Of a stretch of 64,000 nt of DNA, positions 22,119 through 33,356 are shown piece after piece. Position numbers and translations under genes: made by a program. The notes below the pieces were generated by a model. The model was not told where the DNA came from. It did not search any database and worked only from the letters and a program-made list of their open reading frames with translations. Each line of letters opens with the position of its first letter. The stretch's first letter is position 1. Where the stretch lies: positions 183,850,977 to 183,914,976 of the forward strand of contig NC_081411.1 in the NCBI RefSeq assembly GCF_030272615.1. Reading direction: 5' to 3'. The stretch comes from Cryptomeria japonica (lineage: Eukaryota > Streptophyta > Pinopsida > Cupressales > Cupressaceae).

Positions 22119-23206
22119 AATTCTAACCCTACTGGAAAAAAAAGAATTGTTTTATCTGATGAAGAGGACAACCCTAAATATGTCCCTAATTCTATGGAAC
22201 CTAGTTTTGAGGTGAAGGGTAAAGGGGTGGCTAGGGTTTCAAAGTCAAGCGCTAAGGGCAAAACCAAAATCTTTGGGCCCCCATATGTTAATGTCAACAA
22301 CAATTCTTCAAATTGGCTAAATGTTTCTCAGACTAATTTGGAAAGCCTATGGATGATCAGGGTACCAATATTTTTGTGCCCACTAATGATGGCAGGTTTA
22401 CCCCTAAGGAGATGGGTTCCTCAAGTCCCCATGAATATGATTATGAATATTAACTTGAGAAATTTATAGGATAACCAAAATGCCTCGTTCACCTGGATTT
22501 TTCAAGAGATTGATAATCTCAAGAAGGCCAATCTGCCCCATGGGTACTTGGACAATATTCTTGCAAATACACATACCTTGGCTAATGGGATTAAAGAACT
22601 TAAGGAGGACCATGAAGTGTGCATTAAGGATTTGGAAAAAGTTTTCTAAACTTCAATAGAGTTTGAGTTTGGTGGTGGAGGTGAGTATGTCAGCCATGGA
22701 TAATACCGGCGATGGTCTCCGTAGAATCAATGAGCAGGTCTAAATTCTTCATGTTATTTCTCAAAGCAAGACCTCCACTAGTAATAACAAGATGGCCAGG
22801 AAAGCTAAGGTTGTGGCTGTTGGTACCAATAAGAAGTAGAGGACTCCCCCAGAGGATGTGAATGTAGATGTGGATGTGAATGAGAAGCCCCTTCCTAGTC
22901 CAACAATGAGGCTTTGTAGAAAGGATAAGGGTATGACCGTGGTTGACATTATCATTAAGAAAGTTAAGAATATCAATGAGGGTATCATTCAGAAGAAGGA
23001 TAAATTGGTTAAAATGTTGTAGTTTTGTTTATTTTGTCTTGTTCTGTTCTTCACTGTTATTTTGTGTGATTGTTTGGCCCTAGGTTTTTTGAGGGTTGGT
23101 TCACATTTGGTTTTCTGTTGGGTCCCCATTGGTTTATATTTAGAACTATTTTTGTTATGACTTTGGGTTTATAGTCCCTACAAAACCAGTTTTCCCCTGT
23201 AATAAA
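22119..23206 (+). mobile_element. LINE C, part 2: acidic/basic tail and 3' UTR
   Basis: The frame continues NSNPTGKKRIVLSDEEDNPK, which joins the reading left at 7290 (HDPSSS). It is rich in Lys, Ser and acidic residues and has frameshifts after about 22345. From about 23023 non-coding sequence typical of a plant LINE 3' end follows (TTTGTTTATTTTGTCTTG and GGGTCCCCATTGG). It ends CCCCTGTAATAAAAAAA, a short A-rich tail, immediately before the repeated target site 23207-23223. The LINE without nested B is about 2.4 kb, so it is strongly 5'-truncated. Confidence 0.75.
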
Positions 23207-23560
23207 AAAAATATAATTGAGGATGACTAACAATAAGAGATATTTTTTCATCAAAATCTACTCCTCTCTATGAGTAGCCTTTGGTGATCGATATATCCTT
23301 GTAATTCTCTAATGAAACATATACTTTAAATTTCTTTTGATGGACCCATTTACAATTTATGACTTTTCTTGCTTTGGAAAATGAATAATATCACAAGTTT
23401 CACAATAGTCTAAAGCCATCATCTACTATTGCATGTCTTATAGTCAAGACTTAATATCATCTACAAGAATAGTTTTTCCATAGAATCTAGGTTCATTGTT
23501 AGTACTTAAAAAATAAAACACACAATAGAAAATATGGTGGGCTATACATATGAACTAGAT
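23207..23560 (-). pseudogene. Decayed Copia pol, part 2: N-terminal reverse transcriptase (element D)
   Basis: The minus strand from about 23360 down reads KVINCKWVHQKKFKVYVSLE and then ITKGYS, stop, RGVDFDE at 23270-23240. This is the KxxLVAKGYSQxEGxDFxE block of Copia reverse transcriptase, with TAG in place of Gln. It joins the YVDD-containing part at 4630-6022 once the LINE is removed. Above 23560 the similarity fades. Integrase and gag of D were not recognised. Confidence 0.65.
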
Positions 23561-24747
23561 TTTGTTATCTTGTGTGTTTTTAAAGGTAAAGTAAGGGATT
23601 CTTCTCATTATTTTGTATGCTTAACCTCTTTAACAACTATTATCACATGAAATTCCACCCATTTCTAGACACAACCCAACATTTCATTTCATGACCCCTT
23701 TCAAATTTATTTAATTGAGAAAATTATTAGCCCAAGGCTAATATTTATTTACTTACCAAAATTTAATATGAAAACAACAATTTTAATATTCATTTATGTT
23801 CCCAATGGAGTTTAACATTTTAAATAATTATGGTATATTTAAATATTAAAATTAAACATTCTACAACCCGAAGGAGGTTTGTGGCTTGTTGGGTGCAAAC
23901 TTACTGGACAAGTGTTAAAGATAGTGTTTTCCATGACAATTATGAAAGTGGTATGAAAATAATTTGTTCTAACATGATTAAAGAGCATTTGTGGGCATGC
24001 AGTTTTGTGAAGGAAATTAAAATTTTAATTTTTAATTAATTTCCTTCCAAGTTGGTTATTAGATTTTTTGGGTCAAGATTGGCATATGAAATGATTTGGT
24101 TTTACATTTGGTCACCATGTGTAACTTTTGTATGAGATTTAGCTTTACAATACTTTCTGGATGAAAACCCAATGAAGGTTAGAGATTGTGGATGAAACAC
24201 CATTATATATCTAGAAGGAATTTCACTTAGGATTTCCTACGGAGATTAAAAAAATTCAAAAATGTTCATATTTATGTGTTTTTTTTGTGTTTGTAGGTTT
24301 GCAATGATAACTGGAATGTATAGTTGTTGGAATCATTGTAGCATTATTTTCATATTTGTGTGGTTTTTTTGGAGTGTGAGGTTCGTTGTTGTATAATTAT
24401 GATTATCTATTGTATAAGTATGATTATCTATTGTATAAGTATGTTTTTGATCAATACCAAATATGGTGGAGTTCATCTTTCATTTCAAAGCATTTAAGTT
24501 TTTAAATTGTGTTGTGAGTTATAGTTTGAGTAATTATTTTGTTTGACTAATATCTAGATTTTGTTGTTGTTTTTATTTCTAGAGTTTTTAGTACCAAAGT
24601 AGCATATTTTCATGTATTTAATTGGATTTGTCAATTGGAGAAGACTTGTGAGTTTTATGTGAAATTTTGATCTAGTCAAGTGCATTGTTTGATTAAGTAG
24701 TGTTGTTAGGGTCGCTAATGCAAATTCATGTGCCACCTATAATGTTG

Positions 24748-24800
<53 letters not shown>

Positions 24801-26125
24801 CAAATGTTCATTTTTCAAGTAGTGCACTTGGGGGAACTAATTCATAATTTTGTCTTCTTGCTCCTAATCATCACCCTGTTTCACAACATGTTCATTTTTA
24901 AACTATAACAACTATCATTCGATAGTTGTCTACAACTTATTAATGCTTCAACAATGTTATTCTTGTTATTATTATTTTAAGGATAATGATTTAGAGGATT
25001 CTTACTTCTTCATTCATCTTTCTCTCTTTTGGAGAGGATTATTTTATGTTTTTTTTCTTCTTATCTTTGATTCTGAGAGATTTTTCATTTGTACATGGGT
25101 ACCTCTTTAGGCCTTAGATATTGATACCCATCATTTTCTTTTTATGCATTCACATTTAGAGAGTTTTCACTTCTCCCTAAGTTGCATGTAAGCGAGTGTA
25201 GAATACTTTAGTACTGTAGTGTCTAAGCTTACTTAGGTCATGTTCCATTTAGGTCTCTCATGTCATTTGATGAGGACATATGTCATGATCTAGTTCTATC
25301 CTCAACTAGGATTTTTTTATTTATATTGTAGATTTTCTTTATAAGGATTTAATGTATCATCATTTCTGATTCAAATATTTAGATAATCAACATGGTCCAT
25401 CTTTCTCAAATTAATTTTATTTTGGCCTCCATATCCCAATTTTCTCTCTTTGTATGATAGGTGTTTGATTGTAGGTGACCTTAAAGAGCTATGGGGTTGT
25501 CGGATCAACTACAAAAATAATTTGGTGCATTATTCTCATGTGTTGTGGACCTGACTTGCCATGCAGATTTGCTTTATTATGTGTAAGTTTGAATTGGCTG
25601 ATTGTGAACGTCTATGACCTATTTCTCATCAATAAGTAATATCTTCAAATGTGAAGGATAATAAATCATAGAAATTTTATACTGACAATAGTCCTAATTT
25701 CTTGACTTGACCCTCTTAACCAAATTAGCTTTATGGTCATGTAAATAATTGAAGACCCCACTCTTCAATGCCACACATATCCTATAATATTTTGATATAG
25801 AATTATGTTCTTTTAAATGATCCAAAGTAAAATTTCTATAAAATGATTCTCTTCTCAATATATAAGACTTTCAAACATGATTTTTTAATAATTTAATGCA
25901 CATTGAATACATTTTAAATAACAAAACATGACAATTAATCACATAAAACCTATACCAAGTGGGTTCATAAGGCTATAAAATAAATGAAAATTAGAAATTT
26001 AAGAATTTGAAGTTTTGAATTTTAGGGGTTAATTCTGCATGGCACAAGATCAAGGAATTTACAACTTTGATAATAGATCTTTCATGTATCATATGTAATG
26101 GGATTGACATGGGACATGAAAGTTT
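23561..26125. other. AT-rich spacer without recognisable genes
   Basis: I see no protein domain, LTR terminus or RNA gene. Short open frames (for example 23830-24039) are not convincing. It may hold further relics of element D at its left and unrelated old repeats elsewhere. A (TA)n tract lies at 24750-24797, and a short TATTGTATAAGTATGATTATC duplication lies near 24400-24445. Confidence 0.5.
24750..24797. repeat. (TA)n microsatellite, about 24 units
   Basis: An uninterrupted TA run. Likely polymorphic; no function inferred. Confidence 0.97.
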
Positions 26126-28194
26126 TGTGGAGCATCAGATTTAAAAATGTAAAAAATCCATAGTTTTATTAGGAGTTATGATTTTGAAAAGAGTAATAAA
26201 GGCTAAGTATGCCCTTGATAATTTTGATAGAAACCCTGAAAATTCCACCGATACCCAAAAACCCCTAAGACATCACCTAAACTAAAGTTGCTAGTAATAG
26301 GTATTCATCCTTCACCGAAATGCCCAGTCTAACCGAAATGATTCTATCAAAGAAGCCTACCAGTATCCTATTGATAAAGTGACCTATTGAAAAAACCTTG
26401 GCCGTGATGGATCTCCAAAGAGATTTACCGAAAACATTAGTTCCATCGACATAAAGTACATCGAGGAAATCAAAAGTGGTCCCATCGATAAAATAAAGAG
26501 TTTTGATGAAACTACAGTATTGATGAGACATGTGAATAGCTCGCTGAGGGAAGAAGTTTGGCCAAAAGAGTAATATCGAAGGAACCAACATATATGTTAT
26601 CGATGAAGCTATTTCAACGAAAAGAGTGTATCGAAGAGGCACAAAAGATGTTGACTGAAGATAGATTTCTCATTGAAGATTAAAGGATCAATGAAATATG
26701 AGAGATTTCCATTGATGACTTGTTATCGACCAAACATAAAGAGTCGAAGGAGAATATTTTTCTTTTGCAGAAAGGAGAAATTTCATCGATGCTAGTATGT
26801 AGGCCAGATAATGAAGAACTTTTTCGATGGAATTCTAACATCGATAAAATGATGGAGGGACTTAGCGATAAAAGGATTTTCATCAAAAAGGAAGATTTCG
26901 ATGAATTGATAAAACATTACACTGATACAAACACTTATAGCAAGGCTTCGATAAAATAAAGATATCGATGAGACCAAGAAATGTGCCGACAATGATGTTA
27001 ATTTCACAGAAGTAAATAATGATGTCAATGGAATATGGTGTTTCGGGGAGACATAAGGTAAAGCCATCGAGACATATGATTTCATCGAAGTACAACACGG
27101 GTGTAAGGTTGAATAAGCGTTGGTAAAAAATTCAAAGCACTTCTAGATAAGTGATTACCCGTTGCCGCAAAGATCAATAATCATCTTGGCATGCTTAATC
27201 TCATTATCTTTCACTTTGTTAAGCAATTGTAATCAGGTTATTAATGATGAAGGGACATGACTTCTCAAATAATAGGTGTTTCTCGTTTATTTATATGAGC
27301 ATATTTTGTAAAATGAGATGGGACTAGAATATTAGAGACTGGATAGATACTATAGCCACTGACATACTATTGTACCATTTTGAAACTTTAATAAAATCAG
27401 TCGTTTTTCTTTTGTATATGTGTTGTGGATTATCTCTTTTTCTGTAGGTAGTTGTTTGTGATATTATCTAATGGAGATAAGGTTATTCGTATTCTTATAG
27501 TGAAGTTTATGTTTCTATATTATAAATTTGGATTAAAAAGATCTACTCGTGGATTGTAATTATTCCTTGTAGTTCTTCCTTGAATGGTCCCCTTAAGGTT
27601 AGGGTTAAAGTCATTCAGGCAGTTTATGATATAAACATTTAGCAGATCTCATAAGAAACAATAAATGATAGATTTATCAAATGGGGTAGGTTTAAAAATT
27701 GTCTCACAAATCATACATTAAGTCCTAAAGAAATATAAGACTCTATAGCCCAAATAACAGGAAAGACACTGGTCATTTACAAATCACAATCTTTACCATA
27801 TTAATTACCTTTACATTAAAGAAGTAGAAATAGTTGAGTAGGATATATAAAATCAATTAGCAATAGTGTATACATATAAATTTCAAGCACAAAGATCGAA
27901 TAGCTTTCACAACAACAATCTTGAACTGATCTAAAAGCGACCCATCCTAGGAACCTATGCCATTCTGAGATAGGAGGAAGTTAGATTAAGATAAACAATT
28001 TTCTATAAAAAGCACTAGTCATCGAAAGCCACTAGTGAATAGGTATACTCGCCTAGGTCTTGCAGAGCCTAAAGTGAGGGAGTTCGTAACCAAATAGGTT
28101 CACTCTATAAGTTGGCCAAGTTAATTGGAGGGTTTAATCATAAGAGTTGGAATTTCCTTAGAACCTATCCAATTTGTTGATTTGAGATCCAACA
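26126..28194 (+). repeat. E 5' LTR
   Basis: About 2069 bp, matching 34835-36899. The first half is crowded with ATCGAT/TCATCGA words (about 26420-27100). Short open frames in it are by-products of this composition. It ends TTGATTTGAGATCCAACA. Confidence 0.85.
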
Positions 28195-28214
28195 GATTGG
28201 CGACTCTGCTGGGG
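28195..28214 (+). promoter_or_regulatory. Primer-binding site of E
   Basis: GATTGGCGACTCTGCTGGGG directly follows the LTR. Plant Tat-lineage Gypsy elements have sites of this shape (TGGCG...TGGGGA). The matching tRNA was not determined here. Confidence 0.65.
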
Positions 28215-28241
28215 AGAGTATTTATTTAAAAGGACTTTGCC

Positions 28242-30019
28242 ATGGGAAAGAACTCATATAAAAAGAAACAAATTTCCTCTCTAGAGAGAGGTGGTGACTT
28301 TGAAGTAAAGAGAAGAAGTTTTATGTACGGGAGGAGGTCAATAACACAAGGCCACCTAATAATACAATTGAATTTTGATCAGAAAAGAAACAAGAAAAAA
28401 CCAAACAAAGAACTGACAGACAATCCAATGGAACACATGACTGATTTCATGAATGAGAGGTATAACCAGTACTATTCTTAGAATAACTCATAGTCAGCTT
28501 GGAATAGACAGGATCATACAACTTCTTCATGCCCAAGAAATGAGGACTTGATAGCTGCAAATAAAGCACGAAAAGGAAAATTCCCTCCTGGTTTTGAAAA
28601 TAATCGCTCAAATTCAAGAGAAAATACATCAAGTTCCTCAGGTTCAAGCATGATGGATGCACTAGACCGTTTTGTAGATTTGGTGAAACAAATGTTAGAT
28701 GTAGCTACTAAAATGAAAGATACTATAAGAATAAGGGAGTGTGTGGAATTATGTGCTAGGCTGGGTATCAATGTTAATGAAAATGATATTGATCATGACC
28801 TGAATAAGTACAAAGAAAGATGTGAACATGCAACCCAAGGATCAGACAAGGGAAGAAATCATAAAGATGAAACCAATGTAAAGAACAATACCTATAAGAT
28901 AAATGGAAACCCCTTATATGATGATGGGAATGGTAACTATGTATACACCCATGTACCTCCTGAACATCAGTATAATCATTATAACAACTTTTCATATCAA
29001 ACTCAATTTCAACCCCGAAACCAATTTCCCCATTATAATAATATGAGTCAAAACCATGAGAATTTCTTCCAGGGAGGATATGGATTGATGAATACAGAGT
29101 GTATCAGACAATTTGACTTTATAGGAATGATGGTGTATCCTCATCCCATCCCAAATGAAATCAGGACTGCAATACAAAAATTCACTGGGAGTATGTTATC
29201 ACAGGAGAAGCACATTGCAAAGCTTTCGATATAGTCGTGGAAGATTTCTGCCTCCGATATGAAGATGTTAAAATGAATTTATTCATGCAGTCTTCAATAG
29301 AAGATGCATGAGATTGGTTCTATACATTACCTGATGCTTCAATAAGCAGCCTTGCAGAGTTTAGGAGACTTTTTCTCGAACAATATGGAGATCAAAATAG
29401 ACCCGAGTTTGCACTATATGAAATCATAAGTATCAAAAAAGAATTTAATGAGATAATAGTCAATTTCAATAGAAGATTTAACAGTTATAAACAAAATTCC
29501 TAATAGGATAAAAATAGTCCCAGAAGTAAGCATCTTGTATTACATAAATGCCTTTGACAGGAAGACAAATTATGAACTTAGGACAAAAAACCCTACGACT
29601 CTTCAAGGGGTTATGAAAGCTGCCATAACTATAGAAAACAATAGAAAAGATGCTGGGAGAATTGGAAAGAGATAAGATACTAGGCTGTTCAATCCAAAAG
29701 CTCCCAAACAAACTAAAGATGAGGACAAATTGGACAAAGTATTGAATGTTTTACAAGATTTATCTGTGAAGGTAAATAAAAAAAAGAAACAACAGTTCTT
29801 CCATCATGATAGACCCAGACTACATGATATGCCTTACAATACTACATGGAAGGATGTGAAACCAATGGAGAAGAATGAAAAGGATAATATGCAAATGCCA
29901 GATCCTCTAAAAAGAACTATGAATCAGGTGTCAGATGATAACTTGTTGTGCTTTGCTTGTGACATGCCACATTCTCCTTACCAATGTGTAGTAGCAAAGA
30001 AGCTACATGAAGAAGAATA
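28242..30019 (+). pseudogene. gag: E gag
   Basis: A first piece from ATG 28242 (MGKNSYKKKQISSLERGGDF) leads, after stops, to a long open stretch 28548-29234 rich in Asn, Tyr and Gln. The capsid core follows in another frame at about 29245-29490 (MQSSIEDA, stop, DWFYTLPDAS; LFLEQYGDQNRPEFALYEI; NFNRRFN). This matches the Retrotrans_gag pattern of Trp, FL..YGD and RF. A knuckle-like CFACDMPHSPYQC lies near 29948-29990, with one residue fewer than the standard CCHC spacing. The protein would form the particle. At least four stops and two frame changes are present. Confidence 0.7.
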
Positions 30020-30464
30020 AGAATGTTAAGGGTATACAGATGACCAAACCATAAATTTTCTATCATTTGAAGAATAGAACTCATCTGAAGAAGAGGGGGA
30101 TAGTGATGTAAGTTTCAGATGGATCAATCAGCAATGTTGTATGCAACAAATATTCTCATATGAGGAAGAAGAAATCAAACTCAGGGTCCCCATTGAAGAA
30201 GAAAGGGAAAGAATCATGACGACTGCTGTGGAACAAGCCAAAAGAACCTATGCTCTCAGAAATAGAATCATAAACCCCGAGCAGGGAAAGCCCTTTGACA
30301 TGTTCATGAAAGAAACCAATAAGATATCTAAATCAATGAATAAAATGAATAATGTCCAAGACAAGGATGCAGGAAAGGCCAAAGAGAAGAGTGTTCAAAT
30401 AACAAAACCACAAAAGTGAGAGAAAGAAAATATAACAAATGCTTCCTCAACACCAGCCACTACG

Positions 30465-30955
30465 TTGTTTGACATTGCAAATGCTTTGACACAGATGAAG
30501 GTCTCCGTACCATTGCTTGAGATAATGAAGTTCCTTGAATATAGAGAAAAGACTCTAAAAATGATCACAAATGTCTCAGGAGAAAAGGTGAAGGAGCACA
30601 AGCAGGGTGGACAAGACAATAATGGTGAACATGATTTGACTCTAGCCATATATCTGGGGTCAACAATAACAAAGAGTCCTTCTCAAGTAGATCCTTTCTA
30701 CTTGACCCTAATGATCAACAATAAGATGATTAAAAACTGCATGATTGACTCAGGAGCAACAATAAATGTTATGCTTGTAGAAGTTATGAAAGAGCTTGGA
30801 ATGGGGGTGGATACGACACTTGGAAAGTGTTATGCTATGGATAACAGATCTGTTCCAGCTATGGGTGTTATGAAAAATGTAGAGTTCAAACTAGCAACAT
30901 GTCCTGAAGCATCCTACAAAACAGACATCACAGTGGTAGACGTCCCTCCTAATTA
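30465..30955 (+). pseudogene. E pol: aspartic protease
   Basis: The open stretch has KNCMIDSGATINVMLVEVMK at about 30735-30795. That is the DSGA active site of retroviral-type proteases, here intact, followed by the usual hydrophobic strand and LGMGVD. It ends at TAA 30953-30955, soon after TDITVVDVPPN. It would process Gag-Pol. Gypsy order (protease before reverse transcriptase) is kept. Confidence 0.8.
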
Positions 30956-31154
30956 AGGGATGTTGTTATCCAGATAGTGGTCAAACCTGATAGGGGGACA
31001 TGTCGAATTGGATTTATCATATGCTACCATACTAGTGAATGGGCATGAGGTGAGAATTAAGAGAGAGCCTCATTCCTCATATATCATTTAGGATGTGGAA
31101 ACTCCTGTGTCGATATGTTTTATTTAGTCAGACATAGATAATTTTAAAGTACAA

Positions 31155-31640
31155 TTGACAAAGCCAACAACTAAGGATTTATATCCAATTGAGTCTTGCA
31201 TCAAAGAAACTAATGATCAAGTGTGGTGCATGTATTTTTATGGCTTGTGCAATAAGGAAGGAAGTGGGGTTGGGATTCTTTTCATTTCACCAGGTGGAGA
31301 AACATTTAAGTATTCTTTCAAGTTAATGTTTGAATGTACCAACAATATTGCTGAGTATGAGGCTTTAATCATAGGACTGAACCTAGTAGTTAAGCATGGA
31401 ATTAAAATCCTTAGTGTATTTGGGGACTCAGAATTGATAGTGTCCCAAATTAAAGAAAAATATGCCTCTAAACATATTAGATTGAAGCAATATAGGAATG
31501 CAGTCTGGGACACCATTGAATTGTTTGATGCCTTTTAGATAAATTGGATTGATAAGTCAAAGAACATAATGACTGACTTTCTGGAAAATGTTGCACTAAA
31601 GGAAAGTGATGTGACATTGAATGAGATATCAGAAGTGGAG
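31155..31640 (+). pseudogene. E pol: plant/archaeal-type RNase H located upstream of RT
   Basis: The frame reads VWCMYFYGLCNKEGSGVGIL, then ECTNNIAEYEALIIGLNLVV, GDSELIVSQIKEKYASKH and, past a stop, a final MTDFLENVA. This is the RNase H type (aRNH) that plant Tat-lineage Gypsy elements carry in addition to their own RNase H. The first catalytic Asp (normally YVDGA) is Tyr. The Glu of AEYEAL, the Asp of GDSEL and the last Asp are present. It lies before the reverse transcriptase, whereas I know it mainly from after the Gypsy RNase H. Confidence 0.8.
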
Positions 31641-31847
31641 ATAAAAGTTAGGCCTTCTATCCCTGATAACCTATACATCTGGAATTTTTTTTAAGATGAT
31701 GCTGACTTGCTAAACTTCTTGTAGTGTGTGAATCATTATCAGAAACATGCTATTAACTTTAATGACTTTATGGAAGAGACTGATGGGAAAGAAACCTTAT
31801 TTGGATAGGAGATCATACAGCTGAAATCAAACAAACTACCAGGAGGT

Positions 31848-32950
31848 TTGGTTGCATTAGAAAGGACTTTTAATAGACAGGACATAATAGAAACTAAAGT
31901 GACTGTAGTTAGAGAAAGTGATATCAAACAAGTTAACTTGGGAACCGAGGAATCACCAAGGCATGTGTTTGTTGGAAAGAAATTAACCCTTGAAAAGAAA
32001 CAACAACTGATAATATTGCTTAGAAAGTATAGACATGTTTTTGCATGGGCATATGATGACCTCAAAGCATATAGAGAAGATCTTTTCCAGCATGAGATAC
32101 CACTTAAACCTGATGCCAAACTATTTAGACAAAAATAGAGACCTATAAATCCAACCTTGCTACCTAAGATGAAAGAAGAAATAATAAAAAGTGAAAGATG
32201 CATGGATAATCAAACCTTGTAGGTATTCCACTTGGGTTTCAAACTAGTGCCTGTCAGAAAAAAGAATGGAGACATAAGACTCTATTTTGACTTCAGAAAC
32301 TTGAATATATCATCCTTGAAAGATAACTACCCATTACCAAATAGGGATATCATGTTGCACAAGGTGACTGGATGTGAACTATTATCTATGATGGATGGAT
32401 TCTCAGGTTATAACCAAGTGAAAGTCAGGGAGGCTGAGCAATACAAGACAACCTTTACAACACCATGGGGTACTTATGTGTATGCAAGGATTCCATTTGG
32501 CCTAGCTAATACCGGGACAACTTTCCAAAGAGCAATCGATGTAGCATTTGTAGAGCTAATAGATGTGATAATGGTGGTATATCAGGATGATCTAACTGCT
32601 TACTCAAAAAAGGATGAAGACCACTGCAATCACCTTGAAAGGGTATTCAGAAAAGCTTTAGAATATGATATCTCTCTTAATCCAAATAAATGTCATTTTT
32701 GGAGTTGAGGAAGGAAAGCTCCTAGGACACATAGTATCTAAGGAGGGAGTAAAAATTGATCCTAAAAGAGTGGCTGCAATCAATGAAGTCCCCATTCCAA
32801 AAACTGTTAAAGCCATTCAGACATTTTTGGGACAAATCAACTTTGTCAGGAGATTCATTTTAAACTTTGCAGATATTGTAAAACCCATAGTACAAATGTT
32901 GAAGAAAGGAGCCAAAATAGATTGGGATGCAGAAGAATTAGAGTCCTTTG
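31848..32950 (+). pseudogene. E pol: reverse transcriptase
   Basis: The region reads RKYRHVFAWAYDDLKAYRED, a TAG after FRQK, then KLVPVRKKNGDIRLYFDFRN and DNYPLPNRDIMLHKVTGCEL. Next come MMDGFSGYNQVKV, TTPWGTYVYARIPFGLANTG, and VVYQDDLTAYSK as the catalytic block (YQDD). A single-base insertion in a T run near 32695 shifts the frame. The thumb (GKLLGHIVSKEGVKIDPKRV) reads on in another frame. The fingers and palm are well preserved, so identification is firm. The Gln after Tyr is less common than Leu, Val or Ile in plant Gypsy elements. Confidence 0.9.
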
Positions 32951-32979
32951 TAGTAATCAAGAGGGCAATATCTGAGGCA

Positions 32980-33240
32980 CCAGTACTGATATTTAGTAAA
33001 CCATTTCTGATCTTTTCTTTTGCCTCTTCTCACACGATAGCAACAATATTATTACAGAAGAACCAAAGTGGTTGTGAGCAACCCATTGCATACTTCAAAA
33101 AATCGTTGAGCCCATCTAAGATCAAGTATGACACAAATGAGAAATAGGCCTATGCTTTGGTAAAAGTGGTAAAACATTTCAGACCATACGTGGTAGGGGA
33201 AGAAATCACAACTCATGTTCCTATGTAGCAGTGAAAGATA
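32980..33240 (+). pseudogene. E pol: Gypsy RNase H, first Asp missing
   Basis: The reading after the thumb gives LIFSFASSHTIATILLQ, where active RNase H has TDAS, then IAYFKKSLSPSKIKYDTNEK, a TAG, and AYALVKVVKHFRPYVVG. The first catalytic Asp is Ala or absent; the Glu-bearing block is recognisable. In dual-RNase H elements this domain is known to degenerate to a structural connection role, which fits. Stops accumulate past 33200. Confidence 0.75.
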
Positions 33241-33356
33241 TTTTCAGGCAAACAAAAGTAACAGGAAAAAGGTGCAAATGAATCAATCAAATCCAGGAGT
33301 TTAACATTGAGCTTAAGATTTTGAAAGTCATTAAGGGTTAGGGATTAGCTAAACTC

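Noticed and set aside
26277-27098. Several open frames of 70-120 codons within E 5' LTR
   Set aside because: They occur on both strands in LTR sequence, are only partly kept in the 3' LTR, and reflect the ATCGAT-rich composition.
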